Below are positions 7,338-15,796 of a DNA stretch of 33,486 nucleotides, piece after piece (within the stretch, counting starts at the first letter, position 1; each line of letters begins with the position of its first letter). Position numbers and translations under genes: made by a program. The stretch covers positions 1 through 33,486 of the forward strand of contig JAFMCB010000010.1 in the NCBI GenBank assembly GCA_017858095.1, read 5' to 3'. The notes beneath the pieces were generated by a model. It ran no database searches, was not told where the DNA came from, and saw only the letters and a list, made by a program, of their open reading frames with translations. This stretch comes from Methylophilaceae bacterium (GTDB taxonomy: Bacteria; Pseudomonadota; Gammaproteobacteria; Burkholderiales; Methylophilaceae).

Positions 7338-9073
7338 TGTCAAATTTTAATTTACATGGCTTAAGCGTTTCCAATGGTATAGCAATAGGGAAGGCCTATT
7401 TACTATCTGATGCGCTAGTTGAAGTTGAACATTACTCAATTAGTAAAAAAGATATAACCAAAGAATTGAAAAGGCTTAAATTAGCAATCAATCAAGTAAA
7501 CAAAGATTTAAATAAAATAAAAAAAGATTTCTTTAAAATAAATCATGCTGAATTTGAAGGGCTAATTAACACCCATCTAATGATGCTCAAAGATAGAAGC
7601 TTTAATGATGATGTTTTGAAAATTATTAAAACTAAAAAATGTAATGCCGAATGGGCAGTTAAAGTTCAACTTGATAAGATCATTACTCGTTTTGATCAAA
7701 TAAATGATTCATACATCAAAGAAAGAAAATTAGATGTTATCCAAGTTGCTGAGCGAATTACAAAAGCCTTATTAGGCCGCTCTAATCATTTATATGTAAA
7801 ACAATTAGATAACAATTCTATTTTGATAGGCCATGATATCTCCCCTGCTGATGCCTTAATTTTTAAACATAATCACTATGAGGGCTTTATTACTGAAATC
7901 GGAGGGACAAACTCGCATACCGCCATTTTAGCGAGAAGTTTAAATATTCCATCCATAGTCAGTATTCCACTTGCTAGAGCATTGATAAAAAATGATGATG
8001 TTGTCATTGTTGATGGTGATTCGGGAACTGCAATTATAAATCCTACAGATCAAATTCTTAATGAATATGAATCGAAAAAAAATCTATGGAATTTAGAGCA
8101 AAAAAAATTAAGTAAAATAAAAAATTTTAAAAATAAAACTTTAGATGGGAATAGAATTTTTTTAATGGCAAATATTGAGGAATTACAAGATTTAAAAACA
8201 GTTAAAGAGAATAAAGCTGATGGAATTGGATTATTTAGAACTGAGTTTCTTTTTATGAACAGAATTAAGCTGCCTGATGAGAATGAACAATTCGAAAATT
8301 ATCGATCAATTGTTCAATCAATGCGAGGCAAAGAAATTATTATTCGGACACTTGATTCGGGTGCAGATAAAATGACAGTGGCTGATACAAAAAAATCTTC
8401 GAATCCTGCATTGGGTTTACGCGCTATCAGGCTATGCTTGTCGGAACCCAGGATATTTCTAACACAATTACGAGCTATTTTACGCGCATCGGCTTTTGGA
8501 AAAGTTAAAATATTAATACCGATGATTTCATCTATTGATGAATTGAAACAAACAAAACTCCTTATTGAAAGAGCAAAGCAATCATTAACCAAAGAAAAAA
8601 TAAGGTATGACAAAAAAATTGAGGTCGGTGGTATGGTTGAAGTACCAGCTGTTGCTATCAATGCCAATTTTTTTGCCAAAGAACTAGATTTTTTATCAAT
8701 TGGAACGAATGATTTAATTCAATATACTTTAGCTATTGATAGAACAGATGATTCCGTATCTCATCTTTATAATTCCATTCATCCCTCTGTATTAAAATTA
8801 ATGGCAGAAACAATAAAGGCTGGAAAAAAATATAATAAACAAGTTGCTGTTTGCGGAGAAATGGCGGGTGACCCAAAATTAACTAGGTTGTTATTGGGTA
8901 TGGGTGTAGAAAATTTCTCAATGCATCCTTCAAGCATTCTTCATGTAAAGAAACAAATTCTAAGTACTAATATAAGTAAATTAAAAGGTTTAATAAATAA
9001 AATAATGAATACAAATGAGCCAGAAGTAATTGAAACTTTAATTCTTAAGATTAATCAGAAATCCAATGAATAA
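7337..9073 (+). CDS. ptsI: PTS enzyme I (phosphoenolpyruvate-protein phosphotransferase)
   Basis: A 578-residue cytoplasmic enzyme that transfers phosphate from PEP to HPr. The N-terminal domain carries the active-site histidine in GGTNSHTAILAR (His194). The C-terminal PEP-binding TIM barrel has GLFRTEFLFM, RTLDSGADK, GTNDLIQYTLAIDR and the catalytic cysteine in CGEMAGDP (around residue 507). All motifs are intact and the length is normal. It is translationally coupled to ptsH by TAATG, and its last eight bases overlap the start of the downstream peptidase gene. With only EIIA-Man nearby the system is probably a regulatory phosphorelay sensing PEP/pyruvate; this is inference. Confidence 0.97.
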   Translation: MSNFNLHGLSVSNGIAIGKAYLLSDALVEVEHYSISKKDITKELKRLKLAINQVNKDLNKIKKDFFKINHAEFEGLINTHLMMLKDRSFNDDVLKIIKTKKCNAEWAVKVQLDKIITRFDQINDSYIKERKLDVIQVAERITKALLGRSNHLYVKQLDNNSILIGHDISPADALIFKHNHYEGFITEIGGTNSHTAILARSLNIPSIVSIPLARALIKNDDVVIVDGDSGTAIINPTDQILNEYESKKNLWNLEQKKLSKIKNFKNKTLDGNRIFLMANIEELQDLKTVKENKADGIGLFRTEFLFMNRIKLPDENEQFENYRSIVQSMRGKEIIIRTLDSGADKMTVADTKKSSNPALGLRAIRLCLSEPRIFLTQLRAILRASAFGKVKILIPMISSIDELKQTKLLIERAKQSLTKEKIRYDKKIEVGGMVEVPAVAINANFFAKELDFLSIGTNDLIQYTLAIDRTDDSVSHLYNSIHPSVLKLMAETIKAGKKYNKQVAVCGEMAGDPKLTRLLLGMGVENFSMHPSSILHVKKQILSTNISKLKGLINKIMNTNEPEVIETLILKINQKSNE

Positions 9074-11099
9074 TTTAATAACAAACCCTCTTTTTATTAG
9101 AAACAAGCTGCCTCTATTCTCGAAAATTAAGGCTGAGGATATTTCCCCTGCTATCAATTACTTCATTAAAGAGAATAAGAAATTAATAAAAAAATTATCC
9201 CTCCTTAAAAATCCTTCTTGGGATAATTTTGTCCGGCCACTGGAAGTATGTGACGAAAGATTAAATCGTGTTTGGTCGCAAGCAAGCCATCTGAATGCAG
9301 TTATCAATAATGATAATCTTCGAAAAGCTTACAATAATAATGCAATTAAAATCAGCAAATATTATTCTGAGTTGTCACAAAATGAACAATTGCAAAATAA
9401 TTTTTTAAAATTACGAAATCACCCTGATTTTAAAATGCTTAGCAAGACTAGAAAAAAAATAATTAATGATGAATTACTTAATTTTAAGTTAGGCGGCGTT
9501 CAATTATCGCCAAAGAAAAAAACTCAGTTTAAAAAAATAAAATCTGAGCTGACAAAATTATCATCAAAGTTTCAAGATAATATTCTTGATTCTACTAATG
9601 AATTTATACTAAATATTTTAGATAAAGATGAGCTTCAAGGTTTGCCCAAAGAGATAATAAAATCTGCAAAAGAAACAGCCGTCGCACTTAAAAAGAATGG
9701 CTGGGTGTTCACCTTAAATTTTCCCTCTTACATCCCATTTATGCAATATGCTGATAATAGGTTATTGAGAAAGAACTTTTATTTTGCTTATGCTACAAAA
9801 GCTTCAGAATTAGCTAATAAAAAATATGACAATACAAAAGTTATAAATAAAACATTAGCGTTAAGACTGTCCCAAGCCAATATTCTTGGTTATTCTAATT
9901 ATGCAGAGATGGCATTAGAAACCAAAATGGCGAAATCAAGTAAAGAAATTACAGATTTTTTGCGAAATCTTGCAAAAAAAGCTATGCCTTTTGCAAAAAA
10001 AGATATGCAAGAATTAGAGCTCTTTGCTTTAAATTATGGCATTGCAAAAATTGAGGCTTGGGATGTTTCCTATCTCTCAGAAAAATTAAAACAAAGTAAA
10101 TTTGACTTTTCTGACAATGAATTAAAAAAATACTTTCCCCAAAACAAAGTGCTTAAGGGTTTATTTAATGTCACTAAAAAGCTCTATGGGGTAAATATTC
10201 AAAAACAAAAAGCGGATGTATGGCACGATGATGTTGAGTTTTATGAAATCAGAGACAGCAAAAAAAAATTAATTGGGCAATTTTATTTAGATCTTTATGC
10301 TCGAAAAAATAAACGTGGGGGTGCTTGGATGGATGAAGCAATATGCAAACACAACCTTGATGAGACTCCATCTTTACCTGTTGCGTTTTTAACTTGTAAT
10401 TTTTCATCCCCTTCTAAAAATAAACAAGCTTATTTCACACATGATGAAGTAATTACACTCTTCCATGAATTTGGTCATGGTTTACATCATATGCTCACAG
10501 AGATAGATGACTATAGCGTTTCTGGTATTAAGGGGGTTGAATGGGATGCTGTAGAGTTACCTAGCCAATTTATGGAAAACTTTTGTTGGAATTGGAAAGT
10601 TATACAAGATATGACTGAACATGAGACTACAAAAGAGAAATTGCCAAAATCATTTTTTGAAAAGTTAATTAATGCCAAAAATTTTCAAAGTGGGATTCAA
10701 ACCCTAAGACAAATTGAGTTTGCTCTTTTTGATATACTATTACATAGTGGTTTTAACCCCCTGAAGAAAAACTTCCTGACCCTCTTAGAACAAGTGAGGG
10801 ATGAGGTGGCTGTTATAAAACCTCCAAGCTGGAATCGATTTCCACATAGTTTTTCACATATCTTTGCTGGTGGCTACGCTGCGGGTTATTATAGTTACAA
10901 GTGGGCTGAGTTACTCTCTGCAGATGCATTCGATCTCTTCGAGGAAAAAAATATTTTTTCAAAAAAAATTGGTGAGTTATTTAGAAAAGAGATTCTTGCT
11001 AGGGGTGGCTCTAGGTCAGCATTAGAGTCGTTTGTCGCTTTTCGAGGCAGAAAACCTAATATTAAAGCTTTATTAAGACACTCAGGTCTGGCTAACTAA
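9066..11099 (+). CDS. prlC: Oligopeptidase A (M3 family metallopeptidase)
   Basis: A 677-residue cytoplasmic zinc peptidase that degrades oligopeptides, including cleaved signal peptides. The zinc motif HEFGHGLHHML has His467-Glu468 and His471, with the third ligand region GVEWDAVELPSQFMENF downstream, both typical of M3 thimet/oligopeptidase A proteins. Length matches E. coli PrlC (680). The start at 9066 overlaps ptsI by eight bases; MNNLITNPLF resembles the family N-terminus (M-T-N-P-L-L). Neighbours suggest simple co-transcription with the PTS run. DCP, a close relative, is less likely because of the N-terminal pattern and size. Confidence 0.94.
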   Translation: MNNLITNPLFIRNKLPLFSKIKAEDISPAINYFIKENKKLIKKLSLLKNPSWDNFVRPLEVCDERLNRVWSQASHLNAVINNDNLRKAYNNNAIKISKYYSELSQNEQLQNNFLKLRNHPDFKMLSKTRKKIINDELLNFKLGGVQLSPKKKTQFKKIKSELTKLSSKFQDNILDSTNEFILNILDKDELQGLPKEIIKSAKETAVALKKNGWVFTLNFPSYIPFMQYADNRLLRKNFYFAYATKASELANKKYDNTKVINKTLALRLSQANILGYSNYAEMALETKMAKSSKEITDFLRNLAKKAMPFAKKDMQELELFALNYGIAKIEAWDVSYLSEKLKQSKFDFSDNELKKYFPQNKVLKGLFNVTKKLYGVNIQKQKADVWHDDVEFYEIRDSKKKLIGQFYLDLYARKNKRGGAWMDEAICKHNLDETPSLPVAFLTCNFSSPSKNKQAYFTHDEVITLFHEFGHGLHHMLTEIDDYSVSGIKGVEWDAVELPSQFMENFCWNWKVIQDMTEHETTKEKLPKSFFEKLINAKNFQSGIQTLRQIEFALFDILLHSGFNPLKKNFLTLLEQVRDEVAVIKPPSWNRFPHSFSHIFAGGYAAGYYSYKWAELLSADAFDLFEEKNIFSKKIGELFRKEILARGGSRSALESFVAFRGRKPNIKALLRHSGLAN

Positions 11100-11100
11100 A

Positions 11101-11880
11101 TTGAAACTTGCAACATGGAATGTAAATTCTTTAAAAGTTAGACTTTCTCACGTGATTGATTGGCTCAAAGATACAAATGTCGATGTCCTTTGCCTTCAAG
11201 AGACCAAACAAGAAAATCAAAATTTTTCCCATGATGCTTTTAAAGAGATTGGGTATTATTCTTACCATAACGGTCAAAAAACTTATAATGGGGTCGCTAT
11301 CATTAGTAAAACACCCTTAAATGATGTTCAAATTGATATTCCAAATTATAAAGATCATCAAAAACGTTTTATTTCTGGTAAATATTCTTTAAATCCCTCA
11401 ACGGAAATATTGATAATTTCAGCATACGTGCCTAATGGTCAATCTCTTGATTCTGAAAAATTTATTTACAAAAAAAAATGGCTGGAAAATTTAATATCTC
11501 ATATTGAAAACATTAATGAAGAATCTCCTCTGATAGCTATTACTGGCGATTTTAATATAGCGCCAGAAGATATCGACTGTCATGATCCTTCTGCTTGGAT
11601 CGGCCAAGTTTTAGTTTCTGATCAAGAACGAGAATATTTTACAAAGATAATTAACCTAGGTTTTTTTGATTCATTTAGAAACCTAAATCCTGAATTACAA
11701 GAATATTCATGGTGGGATTATAGAATGGCCGCATTTAGAAGAAACTTAGGTATGAGGATAGATCACATAATACTATCAAATGAATTAAAAAATCTGCTTA
11801 AAAAAGCTTACATAGACAAAAACCCACGGAAACTTGAGAGGCCGTCAGATCACACTCCAGTGGTGATTGAAATTAAGTAA
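11101..11880 (+). CDS. xth: Exodeoxyribonuclease III (AP endonuclease)
   Basis: A 259-residue protein with a TTG start one base after the prlC stop; no nearer ATG would keep the conserved opening MKLATWNVNSLKVR. Motifs of the EEP nuclease fold are complete: N7/N9 in WNVNS, E in CLQETK (about residue 34), AYVPNG, GDFNIAPEDID and the catalytic SDHTPV near the C-terminus. The enzyme cuts at abasic sites and removes 3' blocks in base excision repair. Its stop codon directly abuts the stop of the convergent ntrX gene with no base between them, which leaves no room for a dedicated terminator. Confidence 0.94.
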   Translation: MKLATWNVNSLKVRLSHVIDWLKDTNVDVLCLQETKQENQNFSHDAFKEIGYYSYHNGQKTYNGVAIISKTPLNDVQIDIPNYKDHQKRFISGKYSLNPSTEILIISAYVPNGQSLDSEKFIYKKKWLENLISHIENINEESPLIAITGDFNIAPEDIDCHDPSAWIGQVLVSDQEREYFTKIINLGFFDSFRNLNPELQEYSWWDYRMAAFRRNLGMRIDHIILSNELKNLLKKAYIDKNPRKLERPSDHTPVVIEIK

Positions 11881-13107
11881 TTATTTTGTTTTTATACCAA
11901 GTTGTTTTAATTTTCTATATAAATGAGTTCTCTCAATATCAGCAATTTTTGATAAATCAGAAATATTTTTATTTTTACTTAAATGATATTCAAAATAACT
12001 TTTTTCAAAGCTATCGCGTGCCTCTTTTAACGACCTATCATAATTAAATCTATCAGCTTGATTGCTTAATACTTTTTCAGATTTCTCATCAGCAATTTCA
12101 ATATCTTCCCTAGAGATTTGCTCTTTATCAATACTTATGACAACTCTGTAAATAAATTCCTCTAAGGTATCAAAATCTAAAAACTTATTGGATGAACGTA
12201 AAAAATTTAAAGCAGAAATATCAAATTCTTTATAGCCAATATTTGGGTTACTAGAAATATAATAGTCAAGTAATGCTATTGCATAATCTGGGATCGAATC
12301 TACATCTTTTCCGACGGGTAAATTTATCAAATTTGAGACAGTTTCCATATCACTAAAAAATGTATCTCTAATAAATGATTCCTCTGAATCTGAAACAACA
12401 ATTTTTACGCCTTTTTCATTAAATTGTTTAAATACAGTTTTTAGATCATGAAAAGTTTTACCTCTTATAGTCTCGTTATTAATTATGATTAAGTGATTCT
12501 TTCCTTTCTCTAAAACTAATTTTAATAACGATTCATTAATCTCTTTTTTTGCATCTACTAAATAAAAATCATTGCCATATAAATAAGAAATTACTATTTT
12601 TAGAAAATTATTATTTAATCCATAAATAAAAAATAAATCGTCTTTTTTAAGCAAATTTATTGTTTTTTTAAATATTTGTACAATAGGTTGTTGGCTTTTT
12701 TCAATAAATTCTGGCGATAATCTTTTAATGTCTACAACTTTTTTTAAACTATCCGAAATTGTTTTTAAAAGCTTTTGAAGGGAAATTGGTTTTTCTAAAA
12801 AATCAAATGCACCTATTTTTGTTGCTTCAATCGCTGTATCAATTGTTCCATGACCTGACATCATAATTACTGGGCAAGTAAGCTGTTTATTTTTTTCCCA
12901 CTCTTTTAAAAGCGATATGCCATCACAATCCGGCATCCATATATCAAGTAGAATTAAATCAAGCTTTTCATTGTCTTTAATTTTCCTTGCAATTTTTGCG
13001 TCTTGGGCAAGAAAAATATCATAACCTTCATCAGTTAATATCTCCTTGAGAGACTCTCTAATATTATCTTCATCATCAACGACAAGTATTTTTGCTTTTT
13101 TATTCAT
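11881..13107 (-). CDS. ntrX: NtrX-type response regulator with degenerate AAA+ domain
   Basis: A 408-residue regulator paired with the NtrY kinase. The receiver (1 to about 120) is intact: D11-D12, phospho-acceptor D55 (LLDIWMPD), MSGHG and EKPI. The C-terminal Fis-type HTH is also intact (NISDLSKIADIERTHLYRKLKQLGI, about 380-405). The middle, about 140-330, aligns in outline with the sigma-54-activator ATPase but lacks its motifs: FIYGLNNNFLK replaces the Walker A GESGTGKE, there is no GAFTGA, and LIIINNETI replaces the Walker B GTLFLDE. The open reading frame is undamaged, so this is not a simple pseudogene; it probably works as a phosphorylation-controlled DNA-binding protein without sigma-54 activation. 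The start overlaps the ntrY stop (ATGA). Confidence 0.88.
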   Translation of the reverse strand: MNKKAKILVVDDEDNIRESLKEILTDEGYDIFLAQDAKIARKIKDNEKLDLILLDIWMPDCDGISLLKEWEKNKQLTCPVIMMSGHGTIDTAIEATKIGAFDFLEKPISLQKLLKTISDSLKKVVDIKRLSPEFIEKSQQPIVQIFKKTINLLKKDDLFFIYGLNNNFLKIVISYLYGNDFYLVDAKKEINESLLKLVLEKGKNHLIIINNETIRGKTFHDLKTVFKQFNEKGVKIVVSDSEESFIRDTFFSDMETVSNLINLPVGKDVDSIPDYAIALLDYYISSNPNIGYKEFDISALNFLRSSNKFLDFDTLEEFIYRVVISIDKEQISREDIEIADEKSEKVLSNQADRFNYDRSLKEARDSFEKSYFEYHLSKNKNISDLSKIADIERTHLYRKLKQLGIKTK

Positions 13108-15218
13108 GATTCAATTGGGATTTTAAAAGTAACTAAAGTCCCGCCTTTTTTATCATTTAAAATTTTTATGTCGCCATTATGCTCATCAATAATTTTGTAA
13201 ACAATGGCTAACCCAAGACCTGTGCCTTTTGTCTTTGAAGTGACATAAGGCTCGAAGACGCGATTTATTAATTCACTCGGCACGCCTGGTCCATTATCTG
13301 AAATTTTAAATATTAATGTTTTCATCCTCTTAATAACAGATATATAAATGAGTGGTTTTTTCGTTGATTCAAGCGCATCTATTGAATTTTCTATCAAATT
13401 TATAAAAACTTGTCTTAATTTATTTTTGTCCAGACTTACAATTAAACTACCTTTTACATTATCGTACTTAATACGAACTTTAGATGATTCGTATAAATCT
13501 AGAATTTCTTGAATAAATTCATTAATATCAGTGTCTTCTTTTTTTAATTTTGGCGTACGAGCATAATCTGCAAACTCATTGACCATTATTTTTAAAGATT
13601 CAACTTGGTTCACGATAGTTTGTGTGGATCTTTGCAGCATTTGTAAATCTTCAACCGATAATTTATCTTTTAATCTACTTTCAACACGTTCTGCAGACAG
13701 TTGAATTGGTGTAAGTGGATTCTTAATCTCATGTGCTAATCTTCTAGCTACTTCTGACCATGCTTGATGTCTTTGCGCTTCAGAAACATCTGTAATATCA
13801 TCAATCAATAGAATAAAAATAAACTCTCCAGACTCTTTGATAGATTTTATTTGTAATCTAATTATTTTTTCATTTTTATTAATATTAAATTTAAAATCTT
13901 TACTTTTTGTTTTGACATATTTTTTTTCTTTCACAAATTCAGAAACAAAATGAATAAGATTTAAATATTCATCATTGATATGACAAAAATCATTTAAATT
14001 TCTGAATTGCCTTTTAACAGCCAAATTAAAAATTTTATAAAACTCAATATTTGTTTGTATAATTTCTAAATTCTTTTTAATGACAATGATTCCAGAAGAT
14101 AGATTTGTTAAAATAGAATCCAAAAATTTTCTTGCCTCTTCAACCTTAATTCTATTTTTTTCAGAACTTAAAGTAGCACTATTTAATTGTGCGGTCATGC
14201 TATTAAATGAATTAACTAACATACCTAACTCATCTTTTTTTCCTTGATCTGGAATTACTTTCTTAAAGTTTCCTTTCGCAACGGCAACCGTTGCCTCGGC
14301 AAGCTGCGCGATTGGAGAAGAAAATCGCCGACTTATTACAAAGGATAGAGCCACAGCAGATAAAATTGCTAATAACAAAACTAATGTAAGAGTTAAAGAA
14401 TAAATAATTTTTAAAGAGGTTCTGCTGTAGGCAAGTTGTTGGTATTCCTCATAAACGGATTCAACAGAAATTGCTAAATTAGAAATTGCCAAAGGTATAG
14501 GTTGCGTCAACTCTAGATAAACTTTTTTTGTGATATCTTCTTTGAATTTAATTGGCGATAATGATTTTAGAAATATTTTTCCATTATCATCTAAAATTCT
14601 TCCATAAAATGATCCCTCAGCTTTTATAAGATCGTCAGCAGGTGGAAGTTGCGGAATGTTTGCACTATTTTCACTCGAAATAGCAATAATATTATTTTTG
14701 TTATCAATAATTATTGCCTGAAATATTGCAAATTTTTCCCTAAGATCAATTAATTGATTATTTCTTAGATTTTCATCAGTGTTACCAAGACTAAAAGCAA
14801 TGCTTTTTGACTTAAGCTCAATATCCTTCATTAAAATATCTAGCGTTTTTTGTCCCAGACTAAGGCCGCCCTCAAGAGCAGATTCCACTTTTACGTTAAA
14901 CCATGAATCAATCGATTTTGTCAAAAAGTTAAAAGAAACGAAATAAACAACCGATACTGGGATTATCACCATTAAGCCAAATGATAAAACTAAACGAAGT
15001 GTTAATTTGCTGCCAACAATTTCTTTTTTTATATTCCTAAATAAACGATAAATTTGAATGCCAATTAAGAGCACTAGTCCAATAATAAAAATAACATTGA
15101 AGATAAGTAGCAAGCGAAAGCTTTCACTAGAAATTAAATCCGAGTTTGCCAAAGACTTTGCTAATAAAATAAGTAAGCCAATACCAACAAAAGCAAATGC
15201 TGTTATTAAATATCTCAA
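13104..15218 (-). CDS. ntrY: NtrY-type membrane sensor histidine kinase
   Basis: A 704-residue kinase. Two hydrophobic segments (about 5-25 and 35-55) and a third (about 80-100) precede a periplasmic sensor region; another membrane helix at about 270-290 leads into a HAMP domain (SSPIAQLAEATVAVAKGNF). A PAS-like domain follows, then the HisKA domain with phospho-acceptor H496 in RRLAHEIKNPLTP, and the ATPase domain with N box FINLIENSIDALE, G1 SDNGPGVP and G2 TKTKGTGLGLAIV. NtrY homologues respond to nitrogen or redox/envelope state. All catalytic parts are intact, in contrast to its partner NtrX. The 3' end overlaps ntrX and the 5' end overlaps the DUF4390 stop. Confidence 0.93.
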   Translation of the reverse strand: MRYLITAFAFVGIGLLILLAKSLANSDLISSESFRLLLIFNVIFIIGLVLLIGIQIYRLFRNIKKEIVGSKLTLRLVLSFGLMVIIPVSVVYFVSFNFLTKSIDSWFNVKVESALEGGLSLGQKTLDILMKDIELKSKSIAFSLGNTDENLRNNQLIDLREKFAIFQAIIIDNKNNIIAISSENSANIPQLPPADDLIKAEGSFYGRILDDNGKIFLKSLSPIKFKEDITKKVYLELTQPIPLAISNLAISVESVYEEYQQLAYSRTSLKIIYSLTLTLVLLLAILSAVALSFVISRRFSSPIAQLAEATVAVAKGNFKKVIPDQGKKDELGMLVNSFNSMTAQLNSATLSSEKNRIKVEEARKFLDSILTNLSSGIIVIKKNLEIIQTNIEFYKIFNLAVKRQFRNLNDFCHINDEYLNLIHFVSEFVKEKKYVKTKSKDFKFNINKNEKIIRLQIKSIKESGEFIFILLIDDITDVSEAQRHQAWSEVARRLAHEIKNPLTPIQLSAERVESRLKDKLSVEDLQMLQRSTQTIVNQVESLKIMVNEFADYARTPKLKKEDTDINEFIQEILDLYESSKVRIKYDNVKGSLIVSLDKNKLRQVFINLIENSIDALESTKKPLIYISVIKRMKTLIFKISDNGPGVPSELINRVFEPYVTSKTKGTGLGLAIVYKIIDEHNGDIKILNDKKGGTLVTFKIPIES

Positions 15219-15796
15219 TTTATTTCCTTAACTTTCATGGCATAAGTTCCAGAGGAGACATTCCATGTGCCATTTCTGCGATTAATCTGTAATGGCTTTG
15301 GTAATTGATTGCTATCTAATGTAACTCCAACCTCTATACGAGTATCTTCTAAGAAAACTAAATAGCCTAAATTAATCTTTATTAAATTAATATTTTCTTT
15401 AAGCTTTTCTATATCTGAAAAATACTTATATTTCCCTTCAATATTTTTAAGCTGGTATTTTTTTAGTAGATTTCTGTATTTTATCTCAAAAGAAAATTTA
15501 TCATCAAAGATGATTTCATTAAACCAAAATTTCTTAAAATTAGTTACTTTGATATTTATATCAAATTTTAATGGGATCCCTTTTTGGATAGCCTGAAAAA
15601 GATTATTGTTAATTGAAATATCTTGCTCAAAAAAAAGTTCCTGGCCATCAACATTGTTCTCTATTTTAAAATTAGATAAATTAACTTCGCTAGCATTAAT
15701 ATTTAAACTAATAGCAATATTAAAAAAAAGCAAAAGTTTTAATAATAATTTATATTTTTTCAAGTAATTCATAATAAAAACCATCATGATTTTCAT
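15215..15796 (-). CDS. DUF4390 family exported protein
   Basis: Up to 193 residues. The frame offers starts at 15796, 15787 and 15772; the last (MNYLKKYKLLLKLLLFF) gives the most usual signal peptide, with a lysine-rich start, a leucine/phenylalanine core and a likely cleavage near NINASEV. All options overlap the end of rsmB, and no start has a good ribosome binding site. The mature part is beta-rich, with FDINIKVTNFKKFWFNEI and a terminal WNVSSGTYAMKVKEI. DUF4390 proteins lie between rsmB and ntrY in betaproteobacteria; their function is unknown, though an envelope role linked to the NtrY sensor is plausible from context only. Confidence 0.8.
   Translation of the reverse strand: MKIMMVFIMNYLKKYKLLLKLLLFFNIAISLNINASEVNLSNFKIENNVDGQELFFEQDISINNNLFQAIQKGIPLKFDINIKVTNFKKFWFNEIIFDDKFSFEIKYRNLLKKYQLKNIEGKYKYFSDIEKLKENINLIKINLGYLVFLEDTRIEVGVTLDSNQLPKPLQINRRNGTWNVSSGTYAMKVKEIN

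Noticed and set aside
8314-8679. 121-codon open frame on the minus strand
   Set aside because: It lies wholly inside ptsI, has no ribosome binding site, and its translation resembles no family; it is a shadow of a conserved gene.
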